From Magnolia sinica (taxonomy: Eukaryota; Streptophyta; Magnoliopsida; Magnoliales; Magnoliaceae), in assembly GCF_029962835.1 (NCBI RefSeq), contig NC_080584.1, positions 82,674,862-82,738,861 of the forward strand: 64,000 bases of DNA, read 5' to 3'. A program made the position numbers and the translations under genes. Under the pieces are notes generated by a model. It worked only from the letters and a program-made list of their open reading frames with translations. It ran no database searches and had not been told where the DNA came from. Shown here in pieces: positions 44,192 through 55,818 of the stretch (its first letter is position 1; each line of letters begins with the position of its first letter).

Positions 44192-44429
44192 AGTGGCTCT
44201 TGAGCAGCCTCCTGAGGTCCAAGGGTCAACCTAATTTTGCAGAGCAGTATTTCCTTTGCTTTGCAATATCTATCCGTGGTTGTGCAATACCTTTCCCCTT
44301 TTTCTGCCTTTTGTTAATGTAGACTGATGTAAATGTGCCCTCTCGGGCTATAACTGATGTAATTATGCCCTTCGGGTTTTATCAATGGAAATACTTCTTT
44401 TGATAAAGATTTGCCTCGAATTCTTAATT

Positions 44430-44975
44430 CTCAAGCCTGACTGGCCAGCTCGGCTCGGTTCGGTCAGTAGCTCGGGCCAGCTCGGGCCGAGTTCAAGCCA
44501 AGATCGAGCTGAGTTCGCCATTGAGGCATTTCCACAAACACCTAGATTGCACCTTCAAAACCCATTTATATGTGAAACAGAAGCAATGGTTCTACAGGTA
44601 TTTTATCAAACACCTTATAAGCAACAAAAAAACCAAGAAAAACCAAGAAAAATGGTATTTGTTTCATGTACATACCTTCCTTGCCACCAACCACACTTCG
44701 TTGAGTTATTTTATCAAACACTTGGTGAGCAACATCAATGGTAAAGTAATCGAGTCACCGAATTGGTTCGATCTGAGTTCGATTAGAGCTAGATTCAAGT
44801 TGGATTCAATCCGAGTTGAGTCGAGCTGGGGCCTGCTCAAACTCGGCTAACTCGGATCAAACTCATTTTCGAGCTCAAAAAATCAACTCGACTCGGCTCG
44901 AACTGAGTCGAATCGAGCTTTTTCGAGTCGAGTCGAGCAAGCTAACCGAGCTAGCTCAGTTTGTGTACACCCCTA
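44430..44975. mobile_element. GAGCTCG/GAGTCG-word element
   Basis: Both sides are dense in CTCGG, GAGCTCGG, CGAGTTGAGTCGAGC and TCGACTCGGCTCGAAC words around an A-rich middle. The right end reads GTTTGTGTACACCCCTA, the reverse complement of TAGGGGTGTACACAAAC, the same TAGGGGTG-type tip as the element at 48559-49123. The left tip appears lost. Confidence 0.55.
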
Positions 44976-45559
44976 TGTGTACTATGATGAGTTCCGAGTA
45001 TTCTTTTAAAATGGTGGTTAACTATTACTTAATCGGCCATTAATAAATACTTCTTGTGGGACATAAAAGTTTTGAAACAAGCGCTAATAACAAGCCTTAT
45101 ACTAAAGTGGTTCCACGTCATTTATTTCCAGTTTGTTTGCCGCTATAACAGCTGGCTTTGGACTGAAGTAGGGCTAGCTAGAGTACATGTTTTTTCTTTA
45201 CATTTTACAACTGGTGGAATGAAAGTGAGCCCCACTTTTTACAACACTAGGTATTATTTTAAAGTGAGACATACATGGTATCATTAAGACTTTAAGAGTG
45301 TAACTTGGTATTAAAAGAAGTTTTTTCAAAAAAAAAAATAAAAAAAAAATACCAAACATCTCACTTGAAAACAATATAATTTTTCTTGTGAAAATACTAC
45401 TCAAAAAACAACCATGGGAAATAAATTTTCCTTTCCCACGCTTCTTGGAAATGGCATTTCTAGATAAATATAATTTTATTTCTTATACTTTCCCAGAATC
45501 CAAGCAGGGACTAAGGGAAATTTTTAAAGAACCATAGGGTGGCATGAAATAGTGGGTTT

Positions 45560-46760
45560 CACGTGCCCACTGTTGAACAATGCCCGCCCACAAGTGGGGC
45601 CCGCCGATGAAATGCTAGGCTGGCCGACCGTGATGTTTGGGAGAAATCCAAAATGTCTACTAGTTTTTTCAGCTCAATTTAGGGCGTAAGCTTAAAGATG
45701 AGTTATATCCAAAATCGAGTGGGCCAGACCGCAAGATACAGTGGCTATTGAATGCCCACAATTGAAACAGTTGGGGCCCACTATGATGTTTTTTGAGAAA
45801 TCCACCCGTACACTAATTTTTCTAGCTCATTTTTCGGGGTGGGCCTAAACTTGAGGCAGATCCAAAACTTAAGTGAGCCACACCCCTTGAAAAGGTGGGG
45901 ATTATTGAAACACGTTTCCGGTTGAAAAAGTTGTGTGGTGCACCGTGATGTTTTTATGAAATCCACAGTCCACTAGCTTTGCCGGATAATTTTAGGGGGT
46001 GCGTTCAAATATGAGGCATATCCAATACTCAAGTGGCCACAAGCTTGAAATATTGCTATTGAAAACCCACCATTGAAATAGTTATGAGGCTCACCGTGAT
46101 GTTTTGAGAAATCCATCTGGTCCACCAGTTTCACTAGATAATTTTAAGGGGGAGCTCAAAATTAAGGTAGATGCAAAAATCGAGTGGGCCATGTGACTTA
46201 TAACAGTGCATGTTTAATACCCACAATTGGAACAGTCTCTCTTTAATTTCCATTCATGGCCACTGAAAAAATTCATGGGACCTCACCATGATGTTTTTGA
46301 GAAATCCACCCTATCCATCTGTTTTACCAAACGATTTTAGGGACTGGGCTAAAAAATGAGGCAGATCCAAGACTCAAGGAGGCCACAAAGCTTGAAGTAG
46401 TGGCTATTTAATGCCAATAATGGGCACTGAAAAGGTCATGCGGCCCACCTCGATGTTTTTTAAAAACACACTCCATCTATCAGTCTTGCCTAATGATTTT
46501 AGGATTGGGCCCAAATTAGAGACAAATCCAAATTAAACTCAGCTACACGGTTTGAAACAGTGCCTATCTAACGCCCCCACCGGTGAAATTGTTGTGAGGC
46601 GGACCATGATGTTTTGAAAAATCCACCCCATCGACCAATTTTATCAAATGATTTCAGGGGGTGGGCCAATCAATGGGGCAAATCCAAAACTCAAGTGGAC
46701 CATACAACTTGAAACAATACCTAGTTAACGCCCACAGTTGAAACATCCATGGGGCAATAA
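45560..46760 (+). repeat. Head-to-tail array of seven units from a MITE arm
   Basis: The marker ACCGTGATGTTTTTGAGAAA (with variants) recurs at about 45628, 45781, 45941, 46094, 46286, 46448 and 46604, spacings 150-192 bp. Each unit goes on with ATCCACC(C/A), TAGATAATTTTAGGG, GAGGCAGATCCAAAACTCAA, GTGGGCCACA, GAAACAGTGGCTATT and CCCACAATTGAAACAG. This is one arm of the fold-back MITE family, here all in the same orientation. Confidence 0.88.
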
Positions 46761-48010
46761 TGGTCCCAGAAAATTTTTAGACCGGGCTACTATATTTCAG
46801 TATCCAGTTCAACCCAGTGGGAATGACCTTTTGACTGGTGGACCTTAGGAAGGTTTAACGGTGGTCATTCTACATTTATTGTTTCCTTTCATGTTGTGCA
46901 CTTCAGTTTTGGATTTGCCCTAACGTAGAACATGTTATAAATTTATTCTTAGTTTGATTGAACGAAAAGAAGCCTAAACAGAAGCGAAAGTAGTTCATTA
47001 GATCTGGATCCAATTCTACATAAAGCACAATATAAATTGGCCCAGGCATGTTCGGTTTGAAGAAATTTATTTCAAATAAGTTGTCCATTAGATGATGAGC
47101 TGTAACTTTTGATCTAGACATCATTATGAAATTAGCAGCCTATCAATTTTTATGAAATAATGGTTCTTGGGTCAACCGACATGCTTAGTAGGTCATGCAC
47201 CTCTATTTCACATAAAAATGCAAGTACAGTTTAAGGAAAAATTATTATTTTTAGTAATTTTTAATTTTGTCATATCTTCTAACTTTGATTTTCATCTTTT
47301 TTTTAAAGAAATTGCTCATAGTAATGCAAAAAATGCTCTAGTAAGGACTATCTAGACTTTCTATTTTTGACAAATTAAGCTTTAGAAGAATTTTGTTATT
47401 TTATGTTACTAAGAGTTTTGCTATTTTGGATAATTTTAAATTAGGATTTGAGTTTTCTTTATTAGTGATATGATAAAAAAAAAAATAGTACACACATTAT
47501 TTAAAATTTTTTTTAAACTCTCTTTCATTTTCTCGTGGACTCAAGAATTCACCTTGTGGATTCAAGGCTTTAATCACCCAGGGAAGATGGTGATATTCCT
47601 CTTACTGTTTCACACTCTTCCCCGTGTCAGCCTCATTTTTGGGCCCACCTCTAAACATGAGCTAAAAATACTGATGGACTGGATAGATTTCTTAAAAACA
47701 TCCAGGTGGGCCCTACCTCCACCACAGGGTCAAGCCGGCAAAAGGAGGCGCGTTAAAGCCGCATGGTTGTTTTCGGTCAATACAAAAATAAAAAAGCTAA
47801 ACCATACAGGAGACTAGCAGTAGGTGGCTGCTCAACTAATGGTGCAAAAGTTGAGCAGTTTTATGAAAATAGTTTCAAAGTTATAAGGTTTTCTGTTTTA
47901 AGTTCAAAAGAAAGTGGCTATATGAAAAATTCCCTAAAAAATTTCAAATAAACGGATGTCCACAATTTTAAAGCCACAATGACTTTGTCCCACATGAGCG
48001 CACTACTCGA
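46761..48010. other. Intergenic with a decayed MITE arm
   Basis: At about 47585-47735 TTTGGGCCCACCTCTAAACA, GGACTGGATAGATTTC and CCAGGTGGGCCC are arm words of the fold-back family. The rest, AT-rich, shows nothing recognisable. Confidence 0.4.
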
Positions 48011-48363
48011 CAATCAAGCATATGCTTTCACAAAAGCAAAAGTGACTTGCTTTTGCTTTTACTTTAAGAAATTCTAAGGTCGGGATGAATATTATACGGA
48101 CTGTACAAGTGAGCTCAAGGATAAGTGTTCAAAACTGATGAATGAATAACACTTGTCCTGTACAGTAGATTTTATAAAAATCTCCCAACGCAATCAAGCA
48201 TATGCTTTCACAAAAGCAAAAGTGACTTGCTTTTGCTTTTAGAAATTCTAAGGTCTGGATGAATATTGTTCGGACTGTACAAGTGAGCTCATGGGTAAGT
48301 GTTCCAAACTGATGAATGAATAACACTTGTCCTGTACAGTAGATTTTATAAAAATCTCCCAAG
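48011..48363 (+). repeat. 180-bp tandem duplication
   Basis: CAATCAAGCATATGCTTTCA begins at 48011 and 48191. The units share the palindromic AAAAGCAAAAG, GACTTGCTTTTGCTTTT stretch and CACTTGTCCTGTACAGTAG, and end AAAAATCTCCCAA. A few substitutions and an eight-base gap separate them. Confidence 0.9.
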
Positions 48364-48558
48364 TTGGATGCTTTTAAGTACCCATTTGTAACAGGTCTAC
48401 TAAATAAATAATCAGCAACAATATAAAAAAAACAAGGCCGCATATTGGATGACTAAAATCATCAAACGTGAAATGTTTTAAGAGCATTTTAAAAAAAAAG
48501 TCCACAACTTATAAGGTGTATCCATCAATTTAACAACTTGCTTTAAGTGATTCGTGAG

Positions 48559-49123
48559 TAGGGGTGCACACGGTTCGGTTTGGTCCAGTTTTGGGGTGAA
48601 ACCGGAACTGAACCGTTCCTAACGGTTCTAGGAAATTTGGAACCGGAACCGAACCGTTGGCACTCTAGAACCGATCCGGAACCGAACCGGTAAAACCGGT
48701 TCGGTTCCGGATCGGTTCTACGGTTCTTGGCTTTTTATAATCCAACCCAATTGCAAGCCCATGTCCATCCATGTTGTGGTCCATTTGATGAATGGTTTAG
48801 ATGTTGTATAAGGTGTTCAAAAATACATTTATGAAAATAATTATTCTAGAGAAAATAATTATAAGATATGCAAAAATACATCGGTTCGGTTCAAGGTTCG
48901 GTTCCACGGTTCGGTTCTACGGATCGGATCCACGGTTTGGTTCTACGGATCGGTTCACGGTTCGGTTCGGTTCTACATACCCCCAAACCGAGAACCGAAC
49001 CGTTGTCACCGGTTCTTTGATTTTTGGAACCGGAACCGGTGCACTCTAGAACCGGACCAAACCGGACCGTTTGGTCGGTTCCGGTCCGGTTCTACGGTTC
49101 TACCGGTTAAAAGTGCACCCCAA
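48559..49123. mobile_element. hAT-type MITE built of GAACCG words, 8-bp TSD
   Basis: The ends TAGGGGTGCACACGG and AAAAGTGCACCCCAA are inverted. Flanks TTCGTGAG (48551-48558) and TTCGCGAG (49124-49131) form an 8-bp duplication with one mismatch, the hAT signature. About 200 bp at each side is GAACCG/CGGTTC in many near-repeats; the core is AT-rich. A fold-back family phrase (CCATTTGATGAATGG) lies within. Confidence 0.88.
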
Positions 49124-49131
49124 TTCGCGAG

Positions 49132-50040
49132 CACAATAATCATGCACCCGATCCTCCTATACTTCAACATGCTTTTTCTCTTTGCTTTTGCTAGATGTTA
49201 AAGCAAGTGCTCAATTGAGTAAAAGGGGGATGCGACTTGCTTATAACCTAACTTTACTGGAATCCCCCATGTGACACTGTTTTGGAGGGATTTGTTATTA
49301 TTTTGATACAAAGGATTATTTTCATAGATATTCATTATGTATTGTCGAGTTACACGTAAAGGGAAAAGTATGTCTTTTAAATAGATTTTTATTAATATGA
49401 GTTCAAATATATATTACAGATCATGGTCTAAGATAAGCCCATAATTACATTTTAGTTGAAATACTCTTGATTCTAAAGTAAAGACCAAGAGAAACATGAC
49501 TCATTCTATAGCATAAATAGTGTAAGATCTACAATGCATGTGCCTTAACCAAGAATACTTCGTATTCATAGTGGGGTGTGCATAACATAGGGGAATGACT
49601 AGCCTTAGTGTCATTTTTTTCTTTTTCTTTTTTTGTAGCTAGATAAAAGACATGCATGTTGCCTTAACAATGAGCATACGAGAGTTGGACTGTCATTTGA
49701 ATAAGTAGCATAGTACGCTTGTGCAGCTCCCCCTTATGATTAACCAATATTAAATATCAAGTGTATGATTGAACTTATATAAGAATTGGGTCACATGGAG
49801 ATGAGAGTCCATGTATGATACAAGCAGACTAGGGCTATGCTAAATACAAGAAAAGTAGCGTAGTATTGTACCATGTGTGAGAGAAGGAGCTTTGGGCTGT
49901 GTCCAGGTAGGCAGGGAGTGTAGGGCTGTGTCTATGTAGGCAAGGGGCACATAGTCATATTTGTGTAGGCAGCACATGGCTATGTTTATATAATATGATG
50001 GTAAGGACATTGCGTGACACTACCTATACATATAGTTAAG
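49132..50040. other. Intergenic, no gene
   Basis: Nothing coding. Near 49890-49985 a phrase of about 30 bp (GGGCTGTGTC(C/T)A(G/T)GTAGGCA) repeats three times imperfectly. Confidence 0.4.
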
Positions 50041-50053
50041 CCAACATTGGACC

Positions 50054-50201
50054 CAGATCCTTACTCTTGCTCCGGTGGTAGACTCTCAGGAGTTTAAACA
50101 CCCGGTCAAGGGTTTGAGTATCCATAGGTGGTGAAATCCCACTAAGGCATGAGTGTGTGGGGCCTGTGCGTGTGTTTAAATAAATAAATAAATAAAAACA
50201 C
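50054..50201 (+). mobile_element. tRNA-derived SINE, family B, perfect 13-bp TSD
   Basis: Same family as 29204-29335: CTTGCTCCGGTGGTAGACTC, AAGGGTTTGAGTATCC, GGTGGTGAAATCCCAC and GCATGAGTGTGTGGGG, with a (TAAA)n tail. CCAACATTGGACC occurs immediately before (50041-50053) and after (50202-50214), perfectly. Confidence 0.95.
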
Positions 50202-50214
50202 CCAACATTGGACC

Positions 50215-51017
50215 TTGTACTAGCTAGCACAAGAATATGTAAGTGCAGGTAAGAACATAATTAATGACACTTTGCTCTAATAGGCAAGCCTGAATCTATA
50301 CTCCTATAGGAAACTGGCTGCGGGTGCTGTCCTGACAGCTCGCTAGGGCGATTGCCCCATGCTGCTAGCATGTATGAGTCAGTGGGCATCTCTCCTCACC
50401 TACTCACTAGCGAATGTGGGTAAGGAAGGGTAGTAGCTGAAGGTCCTCGTAGAAGATTTTCTGAATCACTAAAATAAAAATTCCCTGAAGGGTATTTATA
50501 GAAGGTGAAATAGGTGACCTCCTATGGGCTGTGCCACCGCAGGACCGCGGCCTTTGGAGTGTGTATGTTGTTCCGTATACTTTTTCCTATCATATGATCT
50601 ACCTGAATCATGGATTGTACTATTTTTGGGCCCTATGGCTATAATGAAGTGACACACTTAGTGATCAGGGTGAATTTCACGTAAACATCATAGTGAGTCA
50701 TTTGTAAAAATTCATAAAATCGGTCTCATATGTGCAGGAAAAAATACACAAATTTTTAATTCACATAGATTTCATCTATACAATAGCAAACACAATATAG
50801 GATTCCACTGCACATAAAATTGATAATTATGATTTAGATTTCAATTCATATCAAATACAAGCTGCCAAACAATCCCTAGCTTTTCAAATGTGTAAACATT
50901 GTAGCAGTACATTAGTCTGTTTATTAATTCGTGTGTAGCATGCAAGAAAATAGACGATCAGGAAATTGTTTGCTACCGTTTGTGATATGGATTTAGTGAA
51001 TGTTTACCCAAAAAAGG
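50215..51017. other. Intergenic, no feature
   Basis: No gene, RNA or repeat family recognised. Composition is ordinary. Confidence 0.35.

Positions 51018-51073
<56 letters not shown>
51018..51073. repeat. (AG)n microsatellite
   Basis: About 26 AG units followed by AAGAAGAAG. Open frames across it are low-complexity artefacts. Confidence 0.95.
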
Positions 51074-51076
<3 letters not shown>

Positions 51077-51234
51077 AGAAGAAAACATGTGCATTCATCC
51101 AGTGAAGATGTGTTACCAACTTGGGGAGGAGGCTCAGGCTTACTAGAATTACCCTGCGGAGTGGAGTACGTACATAGCATGTGTGGAGTATCAGGGAGCT
51201 GAGATAGATACACATGCAAACAAATTCCATATTA

Positions 51235-51800
51235 GGAAAAGAAGAACTTTGGACCCTTTGGAAGCCAATTGTGTGGGGTGCCACCGAACTCCATGGTTCG
51301 TTGACGTGGAAAAGTTTTGTGGGCCCAATATGAACTTTGTGTTATATCTGCACCATCCATTCATTCTGAGAGATCATTTTAAGGAGTGATTCAAAAAATG
51401 AGGCAGAGATCCAAACCTCAAGTGGACCACACCATAGAAAGCAATGGGGGTTAAATGCGTACCATTGAAAACTTCTTGGGAGCCACATAAGTTTTGGATC
51501 AAGCTGATATTTTGTGTTTTCCCTTCATCCAGGTCTTTGTTACCTTATGAAGAGGTTGGATTAAACATTATGATGGGACTTTGGACGGTTTCAATGGTGG
51601 AAATCATTATCCGCATTGCTTTCTATATCGTGGTTCACTTGAGATTTGGATCTGTCTCATGTTTAGGCACACGCCTTATAATAATCTCGCAAAATGGATG
51701 AATGGTGTGGATGTAAGACATAAATCATGATGGGCCTACGGAACTTTGCCAAGTCAACCGAGTCACTTTGGTAGTGTGATAGATGATACCCGGGTGCGTA
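51235..51800. mobile_element. Fold-back MITE, degenerate
   Basis: Left arm: TTTGTGGGCCCAATATGA, CACCATCCATTCATTCTG, AGAGATCATTTTAAGG and TCAAGTGGACCACACC. Right arm: GTGGTTCACTTGAGATTTGG, ATCTCGCAAAATGGATGAAT and ATGATGGGCCTACGG. The two arms are inverted over most of their length. End sequences are too decayed to assign a TIR type. Confidence 0.7.
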
Positions 51801-51829
51801 GAAGTTATTTAGATCAACCTGATCTTTAG

Positions 51830-52930
51830 CCTTGGGAATTAAAAGAGGGGGCATGCATGATGGAAAGTGTGGATGTCATGAATACGTGAATGCAAGCTAC
51901 ATACATATAGTTGTAGAATAAGGTTATTCACACATTATGGTGGGCCTCTTCATACCCATTAGAATTCACGTAGGCTCTTCTTATCATATGATGGTGATGG
52001 TGACAGTACAGAATAAGATTATTCTACACATTGTGGTGGGCCTTTTCTCACGGCCAACATCACAAGTGTTATGATGACTATATTGGGATTTTGACTAAAA
52101 TGGTCTTATGGTTTTGCCAAACTCACAAAAAGTATCCCTTCTAAAAAAAATCTTTCTTTAACTTTCGGAGTCTTTTGAAAATTTTAAAGGAATGAAACAG
52201 CCCTTTGCATTGAGCTTTGAATGAGATTAACACTCTGGGACTTGCTAAGGTGTTTGTGAGAAATCTATGGTATTTACATGTTTTTCCAAATCATTTTATG
52301 ACATCAGCTCAAAAATGAAGTAGATCCAAAGCTCAAGTGGGCAGCACAACAGGAAATAGTGTAGATTGTATGTCCAATGTTGAAATATTTATAGGGTTGC
52401 ATAAGCTTTGAATCAGACTAATATTTTTATTCTTCTAGCTCATGCTTGTGATGAGGTCCTTACGAGCATTTGAGTCACTTTATGAAATATGCTCGTTGGA
52501 GTAAAAATAACACTCATTTTCAGGGCTATAGAAGTTATTAGCGGTGCCCATATGTCGAAGAAGTTGATGACAGTTATTGTACGTATAAAAATTTAGTCGA
52601 AAGGGATGGTAGTAGTTTCTTAGAAGACATTTAAAAAAAAAGAAAAGAAAAAGAAGTCCTAAAATACCAACAAACAAAGGACAAAGAAAAAAATCTAAAA
52701 AATCCGTACGGGCACTAGGTTTAAAAGTATGGATATTTTCATCCACTAATTCTAAAAAAAATAATCAAAAGGATATAGAGATTGTTTTATTTTTTATTTT
52801 TAGAAATAATACTCATTGGTGTGTTTGTCGATGTCACAAGGATATTTTGGTCAAAATCCCTTACATTTTCCTACATTGGATGCTCGGTAACTGTTGCTTT
52901 TTTACTTGACTGGAGTCTTCCTAATTTCTA
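51830..52930. other. Repeat-derived intergenic sequence
   Basis: A phrase ACAGAATAAGATTATTCTAC, ACATTGTGGTGGGCC occurs at 51915 and 52010. Near 52250-52420 a decayed fold-back arm is visible (AAATGAAGTAGATCCAAAG, CTCAAGTGGGCAG). No gene. Confidence 0.4.
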
Positions 52931-52934
52931 ATGG

Positions 52935-53365
52935 TGCAGCCTGGCCTCGCCCACCATGGTGGGTCCTGACTGTGGGACTTAAGTTAATGTTTTTACTGGA
53001 TATCCATGCCGTCCATCCGTTTTTCTAAATTATATTAGGGCATGATATCAGAAAGTTAAACAGATCCACATATCAGGTGGATTTCCTGTGGCGACTGAAC
53101 ATTAAAAACTTTTATGGGCTACAAGTTTTAGGTCAAACTGATACATTAATTTTTCCTTTCATCTTGTGTACCTTATCAACAGGTTGGATGAAATGTAAAC
53201 ATTGCAGTGGACCCGAGAAAGAATTTAATGGTGAGCATTCAATTATCATTGTTTCCTATACTGTGGTCCAGTTGCGATTTGGATCTTCTTCAATTTTATT
53301 ACTATGTCCTAAAATGAGCTATGAAAACTAATGGACAGAGTGGATATATAATAAATACAATGGGG
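52935..53365. mobile_element. Fold-back MITE, degenerate
   Basis: Left arm ATGCCGTCCATCCGTTTTTC, TTAGGGCATGATATC and ACATATCAGGTGG; right arm GTGGTCCAGTTGCGATTTGG, TCCTAAAATGAGC and CTAATGGACAGAGTGG. The arms are inverted around a TTTTCCTTTCATCTTGTG loop zone. Confidence 0.65.
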
Positions 53366-53479
53366 CACACCTAATTAGATCCTTCTTCCTCCCTTCGAAT
53401 GCTACCGACTTGTGCCTTATCGGGTGAGGCTGGGGCACACCTAGTCCGCTCCTTATCTTGATTTCTAATGGAGTGGACT

Positions 53480-53910
53480 CTATGCGTTTCTACCATGATT
53501 TATGTATTTTATCCACACCGTTCATCCATTTTATCAGAAAATTTTAAGGCATGAGCCAGCATATCCAAATCTCAAGTGGACCACACCATATGAAACAGTG
53601 AACTAAATGTCTAAAGTTGAGAAATTCTTGGACCACTCGACGGAAGTTTTGGATCAAGTTTGTATTTGTATTTTCTTTTATCCATGTTTGTTTGATCTCA
53701 TGAATTTTAAAGTAGAAATCATTATTTCTACTGTGTTTTTGTTTTTCTTTTTTTAGCTTGTTAGTACACCCACCGTCAGATCACACTTCACTATTAGCCA
53801 CCCCCACTGGGGAATCGGTGCTAAGACCTCAGTGTTGAAACGAGGTATCTTTCACCCAATCTACCACTTGAGCTATAGATCTGGGTGTATTCCCACTGTT
53901 TCCAGTGATA
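53480..53910. mobile_element. Fold-back MITE broken by a SINE
   Basis: Arm words ACCATGATTTATGTATTTTA, CCACACCGTTCATCC and CAAGTGGACCACACC run up to 53735, where a minus-strand SINE enters. The arm's CACTGTTT resumes after it at about 53896. The right arm seems mostly missing. Confidence 0.55.
53735..53895 (-). mobile_element. tRNA-derived SINE, family A, minus strand
   Basis: Read on the minus strand: GATCTATAGCTCAAGTGG (A box), GATACCTCGTTTCAACACTG, GCACCGATTCC (B box), then GTGTACTAACAAGCTAA and an A-rich tail. It has the same head and tail as the SINE at 27581-27690. The target duplication is imperfect. Confidence 0.82.
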
Positions 53911-53921
53911 CGGTTCTCCTC

Positions 53922-54385
53922 AGTGTACTGAGTAAACTTTGTGAGGTCCACCAAGATTTACGTATTTTATCCGCTCTATCCATCTATTTTCCTATATAAT
54001 TTTATGCTTGAGCCCATAAATGAAGAATATATAATGTTCAAATGAACCACACACTGGAAACAGTTGAATTGAACTTCTACTGTTGAAAAGTTCTCGGGAA
54101 CCAAAGAAGTTCTGGATCAAGCTTATATTTGTGTTTCTGTTCATCCATGTCTGTATGATCTTATGAACAGGTTGGATAACAAATAAACAACACTGTGGCG
54201 CCTATCAAGGTTTCAACAGTGGAAATCATTATCCTCACTGTTTCTTGTGGTATGATCTACTTGATCTTTGGATATGCTTAAAATTTGGGTTCAACCCCTT
54301 AAATTAGATGGAAAAATGGATGGACAGCGTGGATCGATCACATGCATTCAAGGTGGGCCCAAGTGAGTTTACTCGGTACGATAGG
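53922..54385. mobile_element. Fold-back MITE, GTACYGAGTAAACT ends
   Basis: The left tip GTACTGAGTAAACTTTGTGA, GGTCCACC pairs with GGTGGGCCCAAGTGAGTTTA, CTCGGTAC on the right. The interior has the usual arms (TATTTTATCCGCTCTATCC, CTTTGGATATGC). Confidence 0.75.
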
Positions 54386-54511
54386 AGCCTAAGGAGTATC
54401 TCAGGGCGCTAAATCTGATTTCGGGCTGCACTGTGTTGGCTGAGGCCGGGGGCGCACCTAATCCGTTCCTTCTTCACACTTTCTGATGGTACGGGTTTGT
54501 GCTTTTTGGTG
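54386..54511. repeat. CCTAATCCGTTCCTTCTTC repeat copy
   Basis: CACCTAATCCGTTCCTTC, TTTCTGATGGTACGGG and TTTGTGCTTTTTGG match phrases at 53366, 55075-55290, 56525-56630 and 56668-56715. It is a low-copy repeat of about 100-130 bp into which the MITEs of this cluster are set. Confidence 0.6.
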
Positions 54512-55032
54512 GAAACGGATTGGCTACTCCCCCTGCCACCAGCCAATGGCTGATGGTCGGTGCTATATGGGCCCCATCATGATGTATGTGTTTCATCCAT
54601 TCTGTCCATTCTTTTTTATAGATTATTTCATGCTATGATACTAAAACTGAGGTATATAAAAATTTCAAGTGTACTAAATTACATGAAATAGTGTTGAATG
54701 AACGTGACCATTAAAAACTTTTTGGAGGCCATAGAAGTTTTTGATCAAGCTGATATTTGTTTTTTCCTTCATCTGGGTCTGTATGACCTAATCAACAGAT
54801 TGGATGTCAAATAAACAGTACAGTGGGCCTTAGGAGGATTTTAATGGTGGATATCCAATCAACATTGTTTTCTGTGGTGTGGTCCACCTGAGATTTATAT
54901 CCCTCTCATTTTTGGAATAAAGCCATAAAATGATCTTTACAAATGGATGAAACACATACATCATGGTGAGGCCCACAGAGCACCGACCACCAACCCCTGG
55001 GCTGGTGGCAGGGGGAGTAGCCAATCCGTTTC
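54512..55032. mobile_element. Fold-back MITE, GAAACGGATTGGCTACTC type, copy 1
   Basis: The left end GAAACGGATTGGCTACTCCC, CCTGCCACCAGCC is mirrored by GGCTGGTGGCAGGGGGAGTA, GCCAATCCGTTTC on the right, a TIR above 50 bp with high identity. Arms as in the rest of the family. The target repeat (TTTTTGGT, then GGTATTA) is visible on both sides, but the duplication length is unclear. Confidence 0.9.
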
Positions 55033-55818
55033 TGGTATTATTAATACATCAAGGTAGGCCGGCAGTCAAGACCGCACCATGTGGGGGAGGGGGCACTGGC
55101 ACTTTCTAATGGTACGGATTTGTGCTTCATGGCGTTAGAAATACATCAAGATGGGCCCACTGTCAAGACCCGACCATGTGGTGGTACCTAATCCGATGCT
55201 TCTTCCTACTTTCCAATGCTACCTAAGCCTTTCTTTCTTCGCACTTTCTTACGAGACGGATTTGTGTTTTTAGGCATTAGAAATACGGACGCGGATTCCT
55301 TGCGAACGCCTCTCGCAGGAAGTTTCTGCGCAAGGATGCTGGGTGAAGCCACCTGCGATGTATGTGAGAAATCCATTCCGTCAATCTGTACTACGAGATC
55401 ATTTTATGACGTGCCACCAAAAGGAATCTGGATACAAAACTCAAATGGGTTACACAAGAGGAAAAATTGAGGAAATAAATTCCTACCGTTGAAACCTTCC
55501 TAGGCTCCACCTTGATGTTTATATGCTAACCAAATCGGTTATAAGGTCATTCCCAATGGGATGAAGTGAAAAAGCCAGAAATATAGCCTGATACAAAACT
55601 CTTATGGTCATAAGAATGCTTCAATGGTGCTAGCTGAATTTTCAATATTTTCTCTTATGTGGCCCACTTGAGTACTAGATACATCGAATTTTAGCTTGCA
55701 TGCCCTAAAATGAGCTCTAAAAACAGATGGATGGGATGGATTTCTCACAAACATCTATGTGGACTCCACTCAGCATCTCTACAGGGAAGGAAATCAGCGT
55801 CCGAAAATACATAAAGGT
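55033..55818. repeat. Mixed repeat spacer with a MITE arm pair
   Basis: Two or three copies of the CCTAATCCG, TTCTTCCTACTTTC repeat (55075-55290) are followed by decayed fold-back arms: GCGATGTATGTGAGAAATCC on the left, GGATGGATTTCTCACAAACA on the right (55345-55760). No gene. Confidence 0.5.

Noticed and set aside
45560-46760. Centromeric satellite
   Set aside because: Monomer size is suggestive, but there are only seven diverged units and the sequence is shared with dispersed MITEs.
50966-51202. 78-codon Arg-Glu-rich frame and its minus-strand Ser-Leu counterpart
   Set aside because: Produced by the (AG)n microsatellite.
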